NCBI RefSeq assembly: GCF_001938565.1
Contig: NZ_MSYM01000005.1
Coordinates: 1 to 64,000, forward strand
Direction of reading: 5' to 3'
Origin: Rhodoferax antarcticus ANT.BR
GTDB lineage: Bacteria; Pseudomonadota; Gammaproteobacteria; Burkholderiales; Burkholderiaceae_C
Length of the DNA: 64,000 nt
Position numbers and translations under genes: made by a program. Shown here piece after piece: positions 49,674-58,475 of the stretch (its first letter is position 1; the number at the start of each line of letters is the position of its first letter). The notes below the pieces were generated by a model. That model saw only the letters and a list, made by a program, of their open reading frames with translations, made no database searches and was not told the origin of the DNA.

Positions 49674-51845
49674 ATGCACTTATTATTTGAAGAGACAGGC
49701 AAATTCCTCGCTGGCCGAATCCTCTCTGAGGCAGATACCTCGGCCCAGGTGGAGCTCGACAGCGGCAAACGCGTCAAGGTCAAGGCGGCCAACATCCTGC
49801 TGAAATTTGACAAGCCCGAACCCGCCCAGCTGATGGCCGCCGCGCAAGGCGTGGCCAGCGGGATTGAGCTGGACATGGCCTGGGAATTCGCCCCGGAAGA
49901 AGAATTTGGCTTTGCCGAGCTGGCACGCGACTATTTTTCCGAACAAGCCACCTTGGGCGAGCAGGCGGGCATGTTGCTGGCGCTGTTTGAAGCCCCACAT
50001 TACTTTCGCCGCGCGGGCAAAGGGCGCTTTCGCAAGGCCTCCAAAGACATTCTGGCGCTAGCCCTGGCCGCCATCGAGAAGAAAAAACAGCTTGCCCTGC
50101 AGGTTGAAGCCTGGGTCAAAGAGCTCAGCAGCGGTGTGTGCCCGCAGGCTATTCGCGACCAGTTGTACAAAATTCTGTTCAAGCCCGACAAAAACGCGCC
50201 TGAGTACAAGGCCGTGGTGGAAGCCTCGCGGGCCACCCATCTGGGCCCGCTGGACCTGCTGATCAAAGCCGGGGCAATTGACTCGCCCTACCAGTTCCAC
50301 TGGCGGCGCTTTTTGCTGGAAAACTTCCCCAAAGGGGTTGGGTTCCCGAAACTTGAGGCGCCCCGCATCACCGCCGAGCTGCCGCTGTCCAGCGCGCGGG
50401 CCTTTTCGATTGACGACTCAGCCACCACCGAGATCGACGACGCGCTGTCGGTGCAGGGCCTGGGCAGCGGCACGGTGTTGCTGGGCATCCACATCGCCGC
50501 ACCCGGCCTGGCCATCCAGCCCGGCGGCGCCATTGACCAACTTGGCCGTGCGCGCCTGTCCACGGTCTACATGCCCGGCTACAAGATCACCATGCTGCCC
50601 GACGAGGTAGTTCAAGCCTATACGCTGATGCAGGGTCAGGACTGCCCGGCCGTGTCGCTGTATGTCACGCTGGATGAGGCCACGCTGGAGATCAAAAGCA
50701 GCGAAACGAAGCTGGAGCGGGTGCACATTGACAGCAACTTGCGCCATGACCAGCTCGACAATATCGTCACCACCGCCTGGCTGGAAGACCCAGACTTTAA
50801 GCATGAAATCGACCCGCAGCCCTTATCAGATAAGCGCGAGCAGCTCTCATTTTTATACCGCCTGGCCAAAGACCTGAAAGCCAAGCGCGAAGTGGTACGC
50901 GGCAAGCCCGAGAACTTCAACCGGCCCGATTACAACTACCGTCTCATTCGCGGCACCGGGCCGTCCCAAGGCGCGAACGCCCCCGTGGGGGGCAGCGAAG
51001 CACATGAAATGGCAAGCGTGGGGGCTAACAAGCTCTGGACTGACGGTGCCGAGCCGCAAGGCAGCGAGCAGGTCGAGATCAGCGTGCGCCAGCGCGGCGC
51101 GCCGCTGGACTTGATCGTCTCTGAGGCGATGATTCTGGCCAACAGCACCTGGGGCAACTGGATGGCCGAGCTGGGCGTGCCCGGCATTTACCGCAGCCAG
51201 GCCAGTCTGGCCATTGGCGTGAAGGTGCGCATGGGGACCAAAGCCATGCCGCACGCGGGGCTTGGTGTGAAAAGTTATGCCTGGAGCAGCTCACCGCTGC
51301 GTCGCTACACCGATCTGGTGAACCAGTGGCAGATCATTGCCTGCGCCCGCCACGGCAAGACCGCGGCGCTGGCGGCACCGTTCAAGCCAAAAGATGCCGA
51401 GCTGTTTTCGATCATCTCCAGTTTTGATGCCACTTACGCCGCTTACAACGGCTTCCAGAACGCGATAGAACGCTTCTGGATTCTGAAATACATCCAGCAG
51501 CAAGGCATTACCGAGTTCGAGGCCACGCTGTTCAAAGAAAACCTGGTGCGCGCCGATCATCTGCCGCTGGTGCTGCCGGTGGCCGGGGCGCAAAGCTTGC
51601 CGCGCGGCGCGCGGGTGCTGGTGCGTCTGGGCGATATTGACGAGGTGTCGCTGGACATCCACGGCACCGTCATCCAGCGGCTTGATGGCGGCGAAGACGA
51701 CAAGTCTGGCTCAGGCGCTCCCGGCACCACAGAAGACGAGTCAGAAGACGACACCCTGTCTGGTCCGATCGCGATTGCGGTGGACCTCAGCGATGCCGAC
51801 ACAGCTTCTGAGGCGGCCAAGCCCGGCGATAATTGCGCCCCGTGA
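49674..51845 (+). CDS. RNase II/R-type exoribonuclease (RNB domain)
   Basis: The 723-residue protein degrades RNA 3' to 5'. The RNB domain begins near residue 240: ARAFSIDDSATTEIDDALSV, with the Asp cluster that binds magnesium. LSTVYMPGYKITMLP and SYAWSSSPLRRYTDLVNQWQ follow, with the Arg-Arg-Tyr motif. Two foreign-looking segments are present: a dispersed repeat at about 380-397 (PQPLSDKREQLSFLYRL), and a Gly/Ala-rich stretch at about 425-460 (GPSQGANAPVGGSEAHEM). Both are in frame. Its GTGA overlap with the TonB-like gene suggests co-translation. Confidence 0.92.
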   Translation: MHLLFEETGKFLAGRILSEADTSAQVELDSGKRVKVKAANILLKFDKPEPAQLMAAAQGVASGIELDMAWEFAPEEEFGFAELARDYFSEQATLGEQAGMLLALFEAPHYFRRAGKGRFRKASKDILALALAAIEKKKQLALQVEAWVKELSSGVCPQAIRDQLYKILFKPDKNAPEYKAVVEASRATHLGPLDLLIKAGAIDSPYQFHWRRFLLENFPKGVGFPKLEAPRITAELPLSSARAFSIDDSATTEIDDALSVQGLGSGTVLLGIHIAAPGLAIQPGGAIDQLGRARLSTVYMPGYKITMLPDEVVQAYTLMQGQDCPAVSLYVTLDEATLEIKSSETKLERVHIDSNLRHDQLDNIVTTAWLEDPDFKHEIDPQPLSDKREQLSFLYRLAKDLKAKREVVRGKPENFNRPDYNYRLIRGTGPSQGANAPVGGSEAHEMASVGANKLWTDGAEPQGSEQVEISVRQRGAPLDLIVSEAMILANSTWGNWMAELGVPGIYRSQASLAIGVKVRMGTKAMPHAGLGVKSYAWSSSPLRRYTDLVNQWQIIACARHGKTAALAAPFKPKDAELFSIISSFDATYAAYNGFQNAIERFWILKYIQQQGITEFEATLFKENLVRADHLPLVLPVAGAQSLPRGARVLVRLGDIDEVSLDIHGTVIQRLDGGEDDKSGSGAPGTTEDESEDDTLSGPIAIAVDLSDADTASEAAKPGDNCAP
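50814..50866 (+). repeat. Dispersed repeat, copy 15 (inside RNB gene)
   Basis: The copy reads CCGCAGCCCTTATCAGATAA, then GCGCGAGCAGCTCTCATTTT. It is in frame in the ribonuclease gene. Confidence 0.65.
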
Positions 51846-52699
51846 ACCTGCGGTCTTTCACCACCCTCCAACTTGCGCTTGGCATCTCGATTGCCGTGCA
51901 CGCGGCGCTGCTGACGCTGCGTGTTGTCGACCCCGAGTCCTTCAACCGGGTGTTTGAAGACACCCCGCTGGAGGTGATTCTGGTCAACGCCAAGACCAAC
52001 GACAAGCCAGACAAGGCGCGTGCCATTGCGCAAGCCAGCATGGCTGGCGGCGGTGATGCGGCAGCAGGCCGCGCCACCAGCCCACTGCCCCACGCCATGG
52101 TGTCGATGCAGGGCGAGGTGAGTGAACAGGACCGCCAGCGCCAGATGCGCGAGCTTCAAGAGCAGCAAAAAGTGCTGCTCTCTTCGGTCAAGACGGCGCT
52201 GGCCGCCATGCCACCGACTGACCCGCTGCAAAAAAAGCCCAATCCAGAAGACGTTCAACGCGAGCAAAAACGCCGCCAATTGATTGAATTGCTGGCCGAG
52301 ATTGAGCGGCGCATCCAGATGGAAAACGAGCGACCGAAGAAGCGCTACATCAGCCCGGCCACCCGTGAAGGTGTCTACGCCATTTACTACGACCGGCTGC
52401 GCCGCGCGATTGAAGACAAAGGCACCGAAAATTTCCCCGAACAAGGCGGCAACAAGCTGTATGGCGAGCTGACCATGATCGTCACCGTCAACCATGATGG
52501 CCGGGTGCTCGCCACCGAGGTGGTGCAAAGCTCGGGCAACCGGCTGCTCGACCGCCGCGCTCAGGCGATTGCCAAGGCGGCGGGGCCTTTTGGTGCCTTC
52601 AACCGCGAAATGCGTAGCCAGGCTGACCAGATTGCGGTGGTGTCACGCTTCAAATTCACCCGAGAGGATACGCTGCAAGCTCCCATGTCATCGCCCTGA
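51842..52699 (+). CDS. TonB-family energy transducer protein
   Basis: The GTG at 51842 overlaps the ribonuclease stop (GTGA) and gives 285 residues. A single membrane helix lies near the N-terminus (LQLALGISIAVHAALLTLRV). A long helical, Gln/Glu-rich periplasmic region follows (RQRQMRELQEQQKVLLSSVK). The C-terminal TonB domain has YGELTMIVTVNHDGRVLATE and VVQSSGNRLLDRRAQAIAK. No ExbB/ExbD lies adjacent. It would link the inner membrane to an outer-membrane receptor or to envelope maintenance. Confidence 0.85.
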   Translation: MNLRSFTTLQLALGISIAVHAALLTLRVVDPESFNRVFEDTPLEVILVNAKTNDKPDKARAIAQASMAGGGDAAAGRATSPLPHAMVSMQGEVSEQDRQRQMRELQEQQKVLLSSVKTALAAMPPTDPLQKKPNPEDVQREQKRRQLIELLAEIERRIQMENERPKKRYISPATREGVYAIYYDRLRRAIEDKGTENFPEQGGNKLYGELTMIVTVNHDGRVLATEVVQSSGNRLLDRRAQAIAKAAGPFGAFNREMRSQADQIAVVSRFKFTREDTLQAPMSSP

Positions 52700-52740
52700 C
52701 AGGTCTCGCCGCCATCCAAGAAAGACACCCCCCCCCTAAC

Positions 52741-53577
52741 ATGAGCACTGACCTGTATTGCGTCATGGGCCACCCGGTAGCCCACAGCCAGTCGCCCTGG
52801 ATCCACGCCCGCTTTGCCGAACTCACCGGGCAAGACATGAGCTACAGCAAGCGCGAGATCGCGCTGGACGACTTTCCCGCCAGCGTTCAGCGCTTCATCA
52901 ACGAGGCAGGCCGTGGCTGCAACATCACCGTGCCGTTCAAGTTTGAAGCCGCCGCGCTGGCCACTCACACCAGCGAGCGCGCCCTGCTGGCCCAAGCCTG
53001 CAACACCCTGACGTTTCAGAAGGGTCAAATCCTGGCCGACAACACCGATGGACTCGGGCTGGTGCATGACATTGAACACAATGCCGGGGTCAGCCTGCGG
53101 GCCAAGCGCGTGCTGCTGATCGGCGCAGGCGGCGCTGCGGCTGGCGTGCTCGGCCCGCTGATCTGTGCGCAGCCGGCTCACATCACCGTGGCCAACCGCA
53201 CACAGCACCGCGCTGAAGGCTTGGTACAACGCCACCTACCCTTGGCAACGCTACAAAATGTAGAGCTGCTACCGCATGATTTACAAGGGCTAGAGGGTGA
53301 TTTTGATGTGATCATCAACGGCACAGCCAGCAGCCTGGGCGGGCATGGCGTGCCGGTGGATGCGCGGGTGTTGAAGCCCGGCGCCCTGGCTTACGACATG
53401 ATGTACGGCGCGGCTGCCCGGCCCTTCATGGACTGGGCACGCGCCCACGGTGCCGTGCCGCGCAACGGGTTGGGCATGTTGGTCAGTCAGGCCGCTGAGG
53501 CCTTCTTTATCTGGCGTGGCGTGCGGCCACCGGCAGGCCAGGTGTTGGCCGAACTGCGCGCCAAGCTGGGCACCTGA
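52741..53577 (+). CDS. aroE: Shikimate dehydrogenase (NADP)
   Basis: Reduces 3-dehydroshikimate in aromatic amino acid synthesis. The 278-residue protein starts YCVMGHPVAHSQSPWIHARF, with the substrate serines. The catalytic Lys is in NITVPFKFEAAA, the Asp partner in NTDGLGLV, and the NADP loop is LIGAGGAAAGVLGPL with NRTQHRAEGL after it. A dispersed repeat at residues about 169-188 (LQNVELLPHDLQGLEGDFD) lies in the cofactor-domain loop. The surroundings (TonB-like gene, mtgA) are a common order in Burkholderiales. Confidence 0.95.
   Translation: MSTDLYCVMGHPVAHSQSPWIHARFAELTGQDMSYSKREIALDDFPASVQRFINEAGRGCNITVPFKFEAAALATHTSERALLAQACNTLTFQKGQILADNTDGLGLVHDIEHNAGVSLRAKRVLLIGAGGAAAGVLGPLICAQPAHITVANRTQHRAEGLVQRHLPLATLQNVELLPHDLQGLEGDFDVIINGTASSLGGHGVPVDARVLKPGALAYDMMYGAAARPFMDWARAHGAVPRNGLGMLVSQAAEAFFIWRGVRPPAGQVLAELRAKLGT
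53248..53302 (-). repeat. Dispersed repeat, copy 16 (inside aroE)
   Basis: On the minus strand the copy reads ATCACCCTCTAGCCCTTGTA, then CATGCGGTAGCAGCTCTACA. It is in frame in aroE. Confidence 0.8.
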
Positions 53578-53580
53578 AGC

Positions 53581-54369
53581 ATGAAAGCGGCCTGGCGATG
53601 GCTGGTGTTGGTCATAGTGGCAGGCGTGCTGCTGCAGCTGTTTTTTGTCGCCCGCATTGCCGCCATGCTGGTGATCGACCCGCAGTCCACCGCATTTCAG
53701 CGCTCTGAAGCCTGGGGCCTGGTCACGCGCACCGGCCGCCTGCCCTGGGGCCAGCAGTGGGTGCCGTATGCGCAGATCTCCAACAACCTCAAGCGCGCGG
53801 TGATCGCCAGTGAGGACGATGGGTTTGCCAACCACGACGGCGTGGACTGGGATGCCTTGGAAAAAGCCTGGGAGAAAAACGCCCGAGCCGAGGAGCGCGT
53901 CGCCAAAGCCCAGGCACTGGCGCAGCAGGCGCAAAACAAAGCGGCAGCCAGAAATCCGGCCAAGGCCGCGCCGCCACCCCCGAAGCCAGTCAAGCCACCC
54001 AAGGTCATCGGCGGCTCCACCATCACCCAGCAACTGGCCAAAAACCTGTTTTTGTCGGGCGAGCGCACGCTGTTGCGCAAAGGCCAGGAGTTTGTGCTGA
54101 CCTTTGCGCTGGAGGCGCTGCTGGACAAGCAGCGCATTCTGGAGATTTACCTCAACAGTGTGGAATGGGGCGAAGGCGTGTTTGGTGCCGAAGCGGCGGC
54201 GCAACATTACTTTCGCAAGCCAGCGGCCCAACTCAGCACCTATGAGGCCGCGCGGCTGGCGGTGATGTTGCCGCGGCCCAAATACTTTGAGAAGCTGCCC
54301 AATTCCAGCTATGTCGCCGGGCGTGCCCGGGTCATCGCCAACCGTCTGGAAAGCGCCGAACTGCCATGA
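53581..54369 (+). CDS. mtgA: Monofunctional peptidoglycan glycosyltransferase
   Basis: Polymerises glycan strands at the membrane. The N-terminal helix is RWLVLVIVAGVLLQLFFVAR-like. The GT51 domain has AVIASEDDGFANHDGVDWDA, with the catalytic Glu, then GGSTITQQLAKNLFLSGERT, ALLDKQRILEIYLNSVEWGE and GAEAAAQHYFRKPA. The length is 262 against about 230 in the family because of an Ala/Lys/Pro-rich stretch at about 100-138 (KAQALAQQAQNKAAARNPAK) between the first two motifs. It lies 3 bases after aroE. Confidence 0.95.
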   Translation: MKAAWRWLVLVIVAGVLLQLFFVARIAAMLVIDPQSTAFQRSEAWGLVTRTGRLPWGQQWVPYAQISNNLKRAVIASEDDGFANHDGVDWDALEKAWEKNARAEERVAKAQALAQQAQNKAAARNPAKAAPPPPKPVKPPKVIGGSTITQQLAKNLFLSGERTLLRKGQEFVLTFALEALLDKQRILEIYLNSVEWGEGVFGAEAAAQHYFRKPAAQLSTYEAARLAVMLPRPKYFEKLPNSSYVAGRARVIANRLESAELP

Positions 54370-54391
54370 CCGCTTGCCCGATGAGGTTTGC

Positions 54392-55036
54392 ATGTTGCAG
54401 CGCTTGAAACCCATCCTGCTGGACTGGGCTGCCACCTTGGTGAGCTACTTCCTGCTCGGGCTGATCCGTATCCTGACCGGCTCCCAAGCGCGCTGGTGGG
54501 GCTGCCCGCCGAAAGCGCTGCAACGCATCTACTTTGCCAACCACCAAAGCCACGCCGACCTGGTGATGATCTGGGCCGCCCTGCCCAAGGAGCTGCGCCG
54601 CAGCACCCGCGCCGTGGCCGCGCGGGATTACTGGGGCAAAACGCCGTTTCGGCACTGGCTCACCAGTGCAGTGTTCAACGTGATTTATGTCTCGCGCGCG
54701 CGCCACGCCGACGAAGACCCGCTGGAGCCACTGCTTGAGGCGCTGCGCGGCGGTGATTCGTTGATTCTGTTCCCCGAGGGCACGCGCGGCTTTGCCGACG
54801 AGCCGCAGGCGTTCAAGGCCGGGCTGTTCAACCTGGCGCTTAAATTCCCCGAGGTGGAACTGGTGCCGGCCTGGATCAACAACGTGCAGCGGGTCATGCC
54901 CAAGGGCGAGGTGGTGCCGGTGCCGGTGCTGTGCTCGGTGACCTTTGGTGTGCCGATGCAGGTGCTGCCGGGCGAAGACTGCACGGCGTTTTTGCAGCGG
55001 GCGCGTGCGGCAGTGATCGCCCTGCGCTATGTGTAA
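54392..55036 (+). CDS. Lysophospholipid acyltransferase (PlsC-type)
   Basis: I chose ATG 54392 (214 residues; MLQRLKPILLDWAATLVSYF). The acyltransferase motifs are present: NHQSHADLVMIW gives H-x4-D, and LILFPEGTRGF gives the glycerophosphate-binding site. One N-terminal membrane helix is visible (LVSYFLLGLIRILTGS). It would transfer an acyl chain to a lysophospholipid. The following CdsA-like gene makes the next step to CDP-diacylglycerol plausible, so the two form a small phospholipid operon. Confidence 0.9.
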   Translation: MLQRLKPILLDWAATLVSYFLLGLIRILTGSQARWWGCPPKALQRIYFANHQSHADLVMIWAALPKELRRSTRAVAARDYWGKTPFRHWLTSAVFNVIYVSRARHADEDPLEPLLEALRGGDSLILFPEGTRGFADEPQAFKAGLFNLALKFPEVELVPAWINNVQRVMPKGEVVPVPVLCSVTFGVPMQVLPGEDCTAFLQRARAAVIALRYV

Positions 55037-55048
55037 GCGGCGCTGTTG

Positions 55049-56047
55049 ATGTACCAAGCGCTGAAAAACGTCACGCCCACGCAACAGGTCGGCCTGCTGT
55101 TCAGCATCGTCTTTGGCCTGCTATTGCTGGCCGGACTGGTGATCTTTTTGCGCTCGTTGCGCGAGTTTGAAGACGCTGATGCATCAGCCCGCCACAGTGA
55201 CGAGATCGACAACCTGGCCCAGCTGCTGAAAACCAGTTCGCTGTTGGTCCTGGTCTTCTGGGTGGCGTGGATCGCCGGCGACACCTCCCGGCTGGTGCTG
55301 TTTGGCGTGGGGTCGTTTTTCGCGTTGCGCGAGTTTTTGACGCTGTCGCCCACCCGTCACGGCGACCACCACAGCCTGATACTGGCGTTTTTTGTCATCC
55401 TGCCGGTGCAATACTGGCTGGTGGGAGCGGCGCAGTTCAACCTGTTCACGGTGTTTATCCCGGTGTATGTGTTTCTGGCGCTGCCGGTGGCCAGCGCCCT
55501 GGCCAACGACCCGCTGCAGTTTCTGGAGCGCAACGCCAAGCTGCAGTGGGGCATCATGGTCTGCATCTACGGCATGAGCCATGTGCCGGCCTTGCTGCTG
55601 CTGAAGTTTCCCGGTTACGACTCGCAAAATGCGTTTCTGATGTTTTTCCTGGTGCTGGTGGTGCAAACCTGCATGCTGGTCCAGCACTTGGTGTCGCGTC
55701 GGCTCATTGCGCTGGGCAAGCCGGCGTCCCTGCCCCGCATCAGCCAGAGCTTCACCTGGCGCGCTTGGGCATCAGGCATGGCAGCGGGCAGCGTGCTGGG
55801 GGCGCTGCTAACCGGCATCACCCCGTTTGCGGCGGGGCAAGCGTTTTCGATGGCGTTCATTGCCTGCGCCGCCGGGTCCATGGGCCACCTGGTGATGAAG
55901 GCGATCAAGCGCGACCGGGGCATTCCGATATGGCACGGCGGTGACAAGAGCGTGACCGGTGCGGGCGGTATGCTTGACCGGGTCGACGCGCTGTGTTTTG
56001 CCGCGCCGGGGTTCTTTTACTCGGTTAGATGGTATTTTGGCCTCTAG
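55049..56047 (+). CDS. Phosphatidate cytidylyltransferase (CdsA-like)
   Basis: A membrane protein of 332 residues with about eight helices. ATG 55049 is chosen over TTG 55046. The CDP-alcohol signature is at the C-terminus: KRDRGIPIWHGGDKSVTGAG followed by GMLDRVDALCFAAPGFFYSV. It would form CDP-diacylglycerol from phosphatidate and CTP. The last residues, WYFGL, and the TAG stop are encoded by the first bases of a dispersed repeat, so the repeat has replaced the original 3' end of the gene. Confidence 0.88.
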   Translation: MYQALKNVTPTQQVGLLFSIVFGLLLLAGLVIFLRSLREFEDADASARHSDEIDNLAQLLKTSSLLVLVFWVAWIAGDTSRLVLFGVGSFFALREFLTLSPTRHGDHHSLILAFFVILPVQYWLVGAAQFNLFTVFIPVYVFLALPVASALANDPLQFLERNAKLQWGIMVCIYGMSHVPALLLLKFPGYDSQNAFLMFFLVLVVQTCMLVQHLVSRRLIALGKPASLPRISQSFTWRAWASGMAAGSVLGALLTGITPFAAGQAFSMAFIACAAGSMGHLVMKAIKRDRGIPIWHGGDKSVTGAGGMLDRVDALCFAAPGFFYSVRWYFGL

Positions 56048-56094
56048 CCCTTATGGATATTGCGCTGATAGCTATTGATATGAGAGCATTCAAG
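56036..56094 (+). repeat. Dispersed repeat, copy 17
   Basis: The copy reads TTTTGGCCTCTAGCCCTTAT, then GGATATTGCGCTGATAGCTA and TGATATGAGAGCATTCAAG. It is the best match to the consensus. Its TAG closes the CdsA-like gene, and ruvC starts 30 bases later. Confidence 0.9.
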
Positions 56095-56123
56095 TTTTGT
56101 CGTTCCATGAGCAGCGCCCATCC

Positions 56124-56684
56124 ATGAGAATTTTGGGGATCGATCCTGGCCTGCGCACCACCGGTTTTGGTGTGGTGGATGTGGATGGCTCCCAGCTGAT
56201 CTATGTGGCCAGCGGCACCATCAGCACCATCCACATCGAAAAAGACCAGTTACCAGCCCGCCTGAAAGTGCTGTTTGACGGCATCCGCGAGGTGGTGGCG
56301 CGCTATGAGCCCGATTGCGCCTCGGTGGAGATCGTGTTTGTCAACGTCAACCCGCAGTCCACGCTGCTGCTGGGCCAGGCACGCGGCGCGGTGATCACAG
56401 CGCTGGTGTCTGCCGACCTGCCGGTAGCTGAATACACCGCCTTGCAGATGAAGCAGGCGGTAGTGGGCTACGGCCGCGCCGACAAAACCCAGATCCAGGA
56501 GATGGTGCGCCGCCTGCTGGCCCTGCCCGGCTTGCCTGGGCCAGATGCGGCGGACGCCCTGGGCCTGGCCATCACTCACGCGCATGCGGCCACCTCAATG
56601 GCCCGCTTGGCGCAGGCCAAAGGCCTGGGCCAAGCGCAGCACCAGACGCAAAAGGCAGCCTACAAAGCTGGGCGCAGCCGCTAA
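56124..56684 (+). CDS. ruvC: Crossover junction endodeoxyribonuclease RuvC
   Basis: Cuts Holliday junctions with RuvAB. The 186-residue protein from ATG 56124 starts [20 protein letters not shown], with the first catalytic Asp. Glu is in [20 protein letters not shown], and the late acidic pair is in [17 protein letters not shown]. The C-terminal basic tail ([11 protein letters not shown]) is normal. ruvA and ruvB are not adjacent in this window. A dispersed repeat lies immediately upstream and may overlap its promoter. Confidence 0.96.
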   Translation: MRILGIDPGLRTTGFGVVDVDGSQLIYVASGTISTIHIEKDQLPARLKVLFDGIREVVARYEPDCASVEIVFVNVNPQSTLLLGQARGAVITALVSADLPVAEYTALQMKQAVVGYGRADKTQIQEMVRRLLALPGLPGPDAADALGLAITHAHAATSMARLAQAKGLGQAQHQTQKAAYKAGRSR

Positions 56685-56730
56685 CTGGCAAGGTCGCTGC
56701 AGCCGCAGCATGGCTGCCAACGCTCGCCTG

Positions 56731-58116
56731 CTAGAACAAGTTCAGGCCTTTGAGCATCACCACCAAAATCAACGCGGGCGATACATAGCGCAACAAGAAA
56801 AATACCGCTTGGGCCACCTTTTGATTCTGCAGATGGCCCTTGTTGGTCAATGCGCCCCCGAACTTGTCGAAGCCCCACACCCAGCCGACAAACAGCGCGA
56901 TGAAAATGCCGCCACCCGGCAGGATGATGTTTGACGAGACGAAGTCAAACAAATCAAACGGCGTCATCCCGAACAGTTTGAAGTCCGCCAGCGTACTGTT
57001 GCTCAGCGCGCTGGTCGACCCCAGGATCACCAGCAAGAAAATGGTCAGCAGCGTGGCTTTGGGGCGCGTCAAACCCAGGCGCTCATGCAAGATGACCACT
57101 GGCACCTCCATCAGTGACAGCATGGCCCCGGTAGCGGCAATGGCCGCCAGCACAAAGAAGACGACCATCAAGCTTTGCCCCATCGGAATCTGCGAAAACA
57201 CCGCTGGAATCGTGATAAAGACCAGGGATGGCCCGGCAGTGGGGGCAAAGCCAAAGGTGAACACTGCGGGAAAAATGGCGATGCCTGCCAACATCGAGAT
57301 GCTCAGGTCTGCCGCCATGACGCGCAAAGTGGTGAGCGGAATGTTTTGATCGTCCCGGAAATAACTGCCATAGGTCATCATCGTGCCCATGCCAATCGAC
57401 AGCTTGAAAAAAGCCAAACCCATGGCCGTCAGCACCACCGATGCGGTTATTTTGCTGAAGTCAGGATGAAACAAAAAGACCAGACCTTCCCAGGCCTTAT
57501 CCAACGACAGACTGACCGCGCACAACAGCAACAGCAGCAGAAACAGGATTGGCATGAGCTTTTTGGTGACGGCCTCGATACCCTTGGTCACACCCATCAG
57601 CAAGATGCCACCAATAAACAGCAAAACCCCCCATTGCCACAGCAGCGACTGCATCGGGTCGCTGATCAGCGCATTAAACGCGGCCCCGGTCACCTGCGGG
57701 TCGCTGCTGAGGATGGACCCGCGCATTGCCTTGACCACATAAGCAAAAACCCAGGCGACCACTTCGGAATAGAACGACAGGATCAAAAAAGCGCCCAGCA
57801 TGCCCGCCACACCAATCAGCCACCACGGTTGGCCTTTTGGCGCCAAGGCTTGCAGGGTCGAAATGGGGTTGGCCTTACCCACGCGTCCGAGCGAAATCTC
57901 GGCCATCATCACCGGCAGTCCGACCAATAGCGTGGCCAGCACGTAAACCAGCAAAAAACTAGCACCGCCGTTGGCGCCGGTGAGGTACGGAAATTTCCAG
58001 ATATTGCCCAGACCCACCGCCGAGCCGAGCGTGGCCGCCAGCACGCCAAATCCGCTGGTGAAACCGGCGCGCGCAAGCACCGTGTTGGGTCGCGCTAAAG
58101 AAGTTTTTTCATTCAT
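56731..58116 (-). CDS. Neurotransmitter:sodium symporter family transporter
   Basis: The 461-residue protein from ATG 58116 has about twelve membrane helices. The LeuT-type signature GFGVLAATLGSAVGLGNIWK followed by FPYLTGANGGASFLLVYVL binds sodium and substrate. GFAPTAGPSLVFITIPAVF and TGAMLSLMEVPVVILHERLG are typical. Bacterial members (such as TnaT and MhsT) import amino acids with sodium. It is convergent with ruvC. No metabolic partner is adjacent. Confidence 0.93.
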   Translation of the reverse strand: MNEKTSLARPNTVLARAGFTSGFGVLAATLGSAVGLGNIWKFPYLTGANGGASFLLVYVLATLLVGLPVMMAEISLGRVGKANPISTLQALAPKGQPWWLIGVAGMLGAFLILSFYSEVVAWVFAYVVKAMRGSILSSDPQVTGAAFNALISDPMQSLLWQWGVLLFIGGILLMGVTKGIEAVTKKLMPILFLLLLLLCAVSLSLDKAWEGLVFLFHPDFSKITASVVLTAMGLAFFKLSIGMGTMMTYGSYFRDDQNIPLTTLRVMAADLSISMLAGIAIFPAVFTFGFAPTAGPSLVFITIPAVFSQIPMGQSLMVVFFVLAAIAATGAMLSLMEVPVVILHERLGLTRPKATLLTIFLLVILGSTSALSNSTLADFKLFGMTPFDLFDFVSSNIILPGGGIFIALFVGWVWGFDKFGGALTNKGHLQNQKVAQAVFFLLRYVSPALILVVMLKGLNLF

Positions 58117-58243
58117 TGCATTGAAACCGATGCGATGGCCAAGTGCTGCACACGCACTGGCCTTGGTCTGCGAGGTTGCGGCGTGATGCCGCGCAGACCC
58201 CTGTTTTTGGATGGACGCAGACGCTACCCCAGGTATGAAACAG

Positions 58244-58420
58244 TTACGCCAGCCGCTGAACAATCAACACCGCGAAAAAGGCGAAGGCAGGAAGCAGCGT
58301 CCAGGTGAGGATCTTCAGACCCCAGTGCTTGTAGCGAACCTGAGAGGTGGCTATGTAGAACCCGAAGCAGGCTATTGATGACAGCAACAGCAAAAGGATG
58401 GCCCAGCGAAAAAACTGCAT
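58244..58420 (-). CDS. Small two-helix membrane protein (58 residues)
   Basis: The frame reads MQFFRWAILLLLLSSIACFG, then FYIATSQVRYKHWGLKILTW, then TLLPAFAFFAVLIVQRLA, and ends in TAA. Two hydrophobic stretches are joined by a basic loop (QVRYKHWGLK). The codon pattern is normal for the genome and the ATG is 55 bases downstream of lpxC's stop on the same strand. I know of no function. Small proteins of this sort near lpxC may act on envelope processes, but that is a guess. Confidence 0.65.
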   Translation of the reverse strand: MQFFRWAILLLLLSSIACFGFYIATSQVRYKHWGLKILTWTLLPAFAFFAVLIVQRLA

Positions 58421-58475
58421 GGCGAGTGGATCCGGTTGAGTAGATCAGCTCAGGTATAACAGTTTGCCAATGCGC

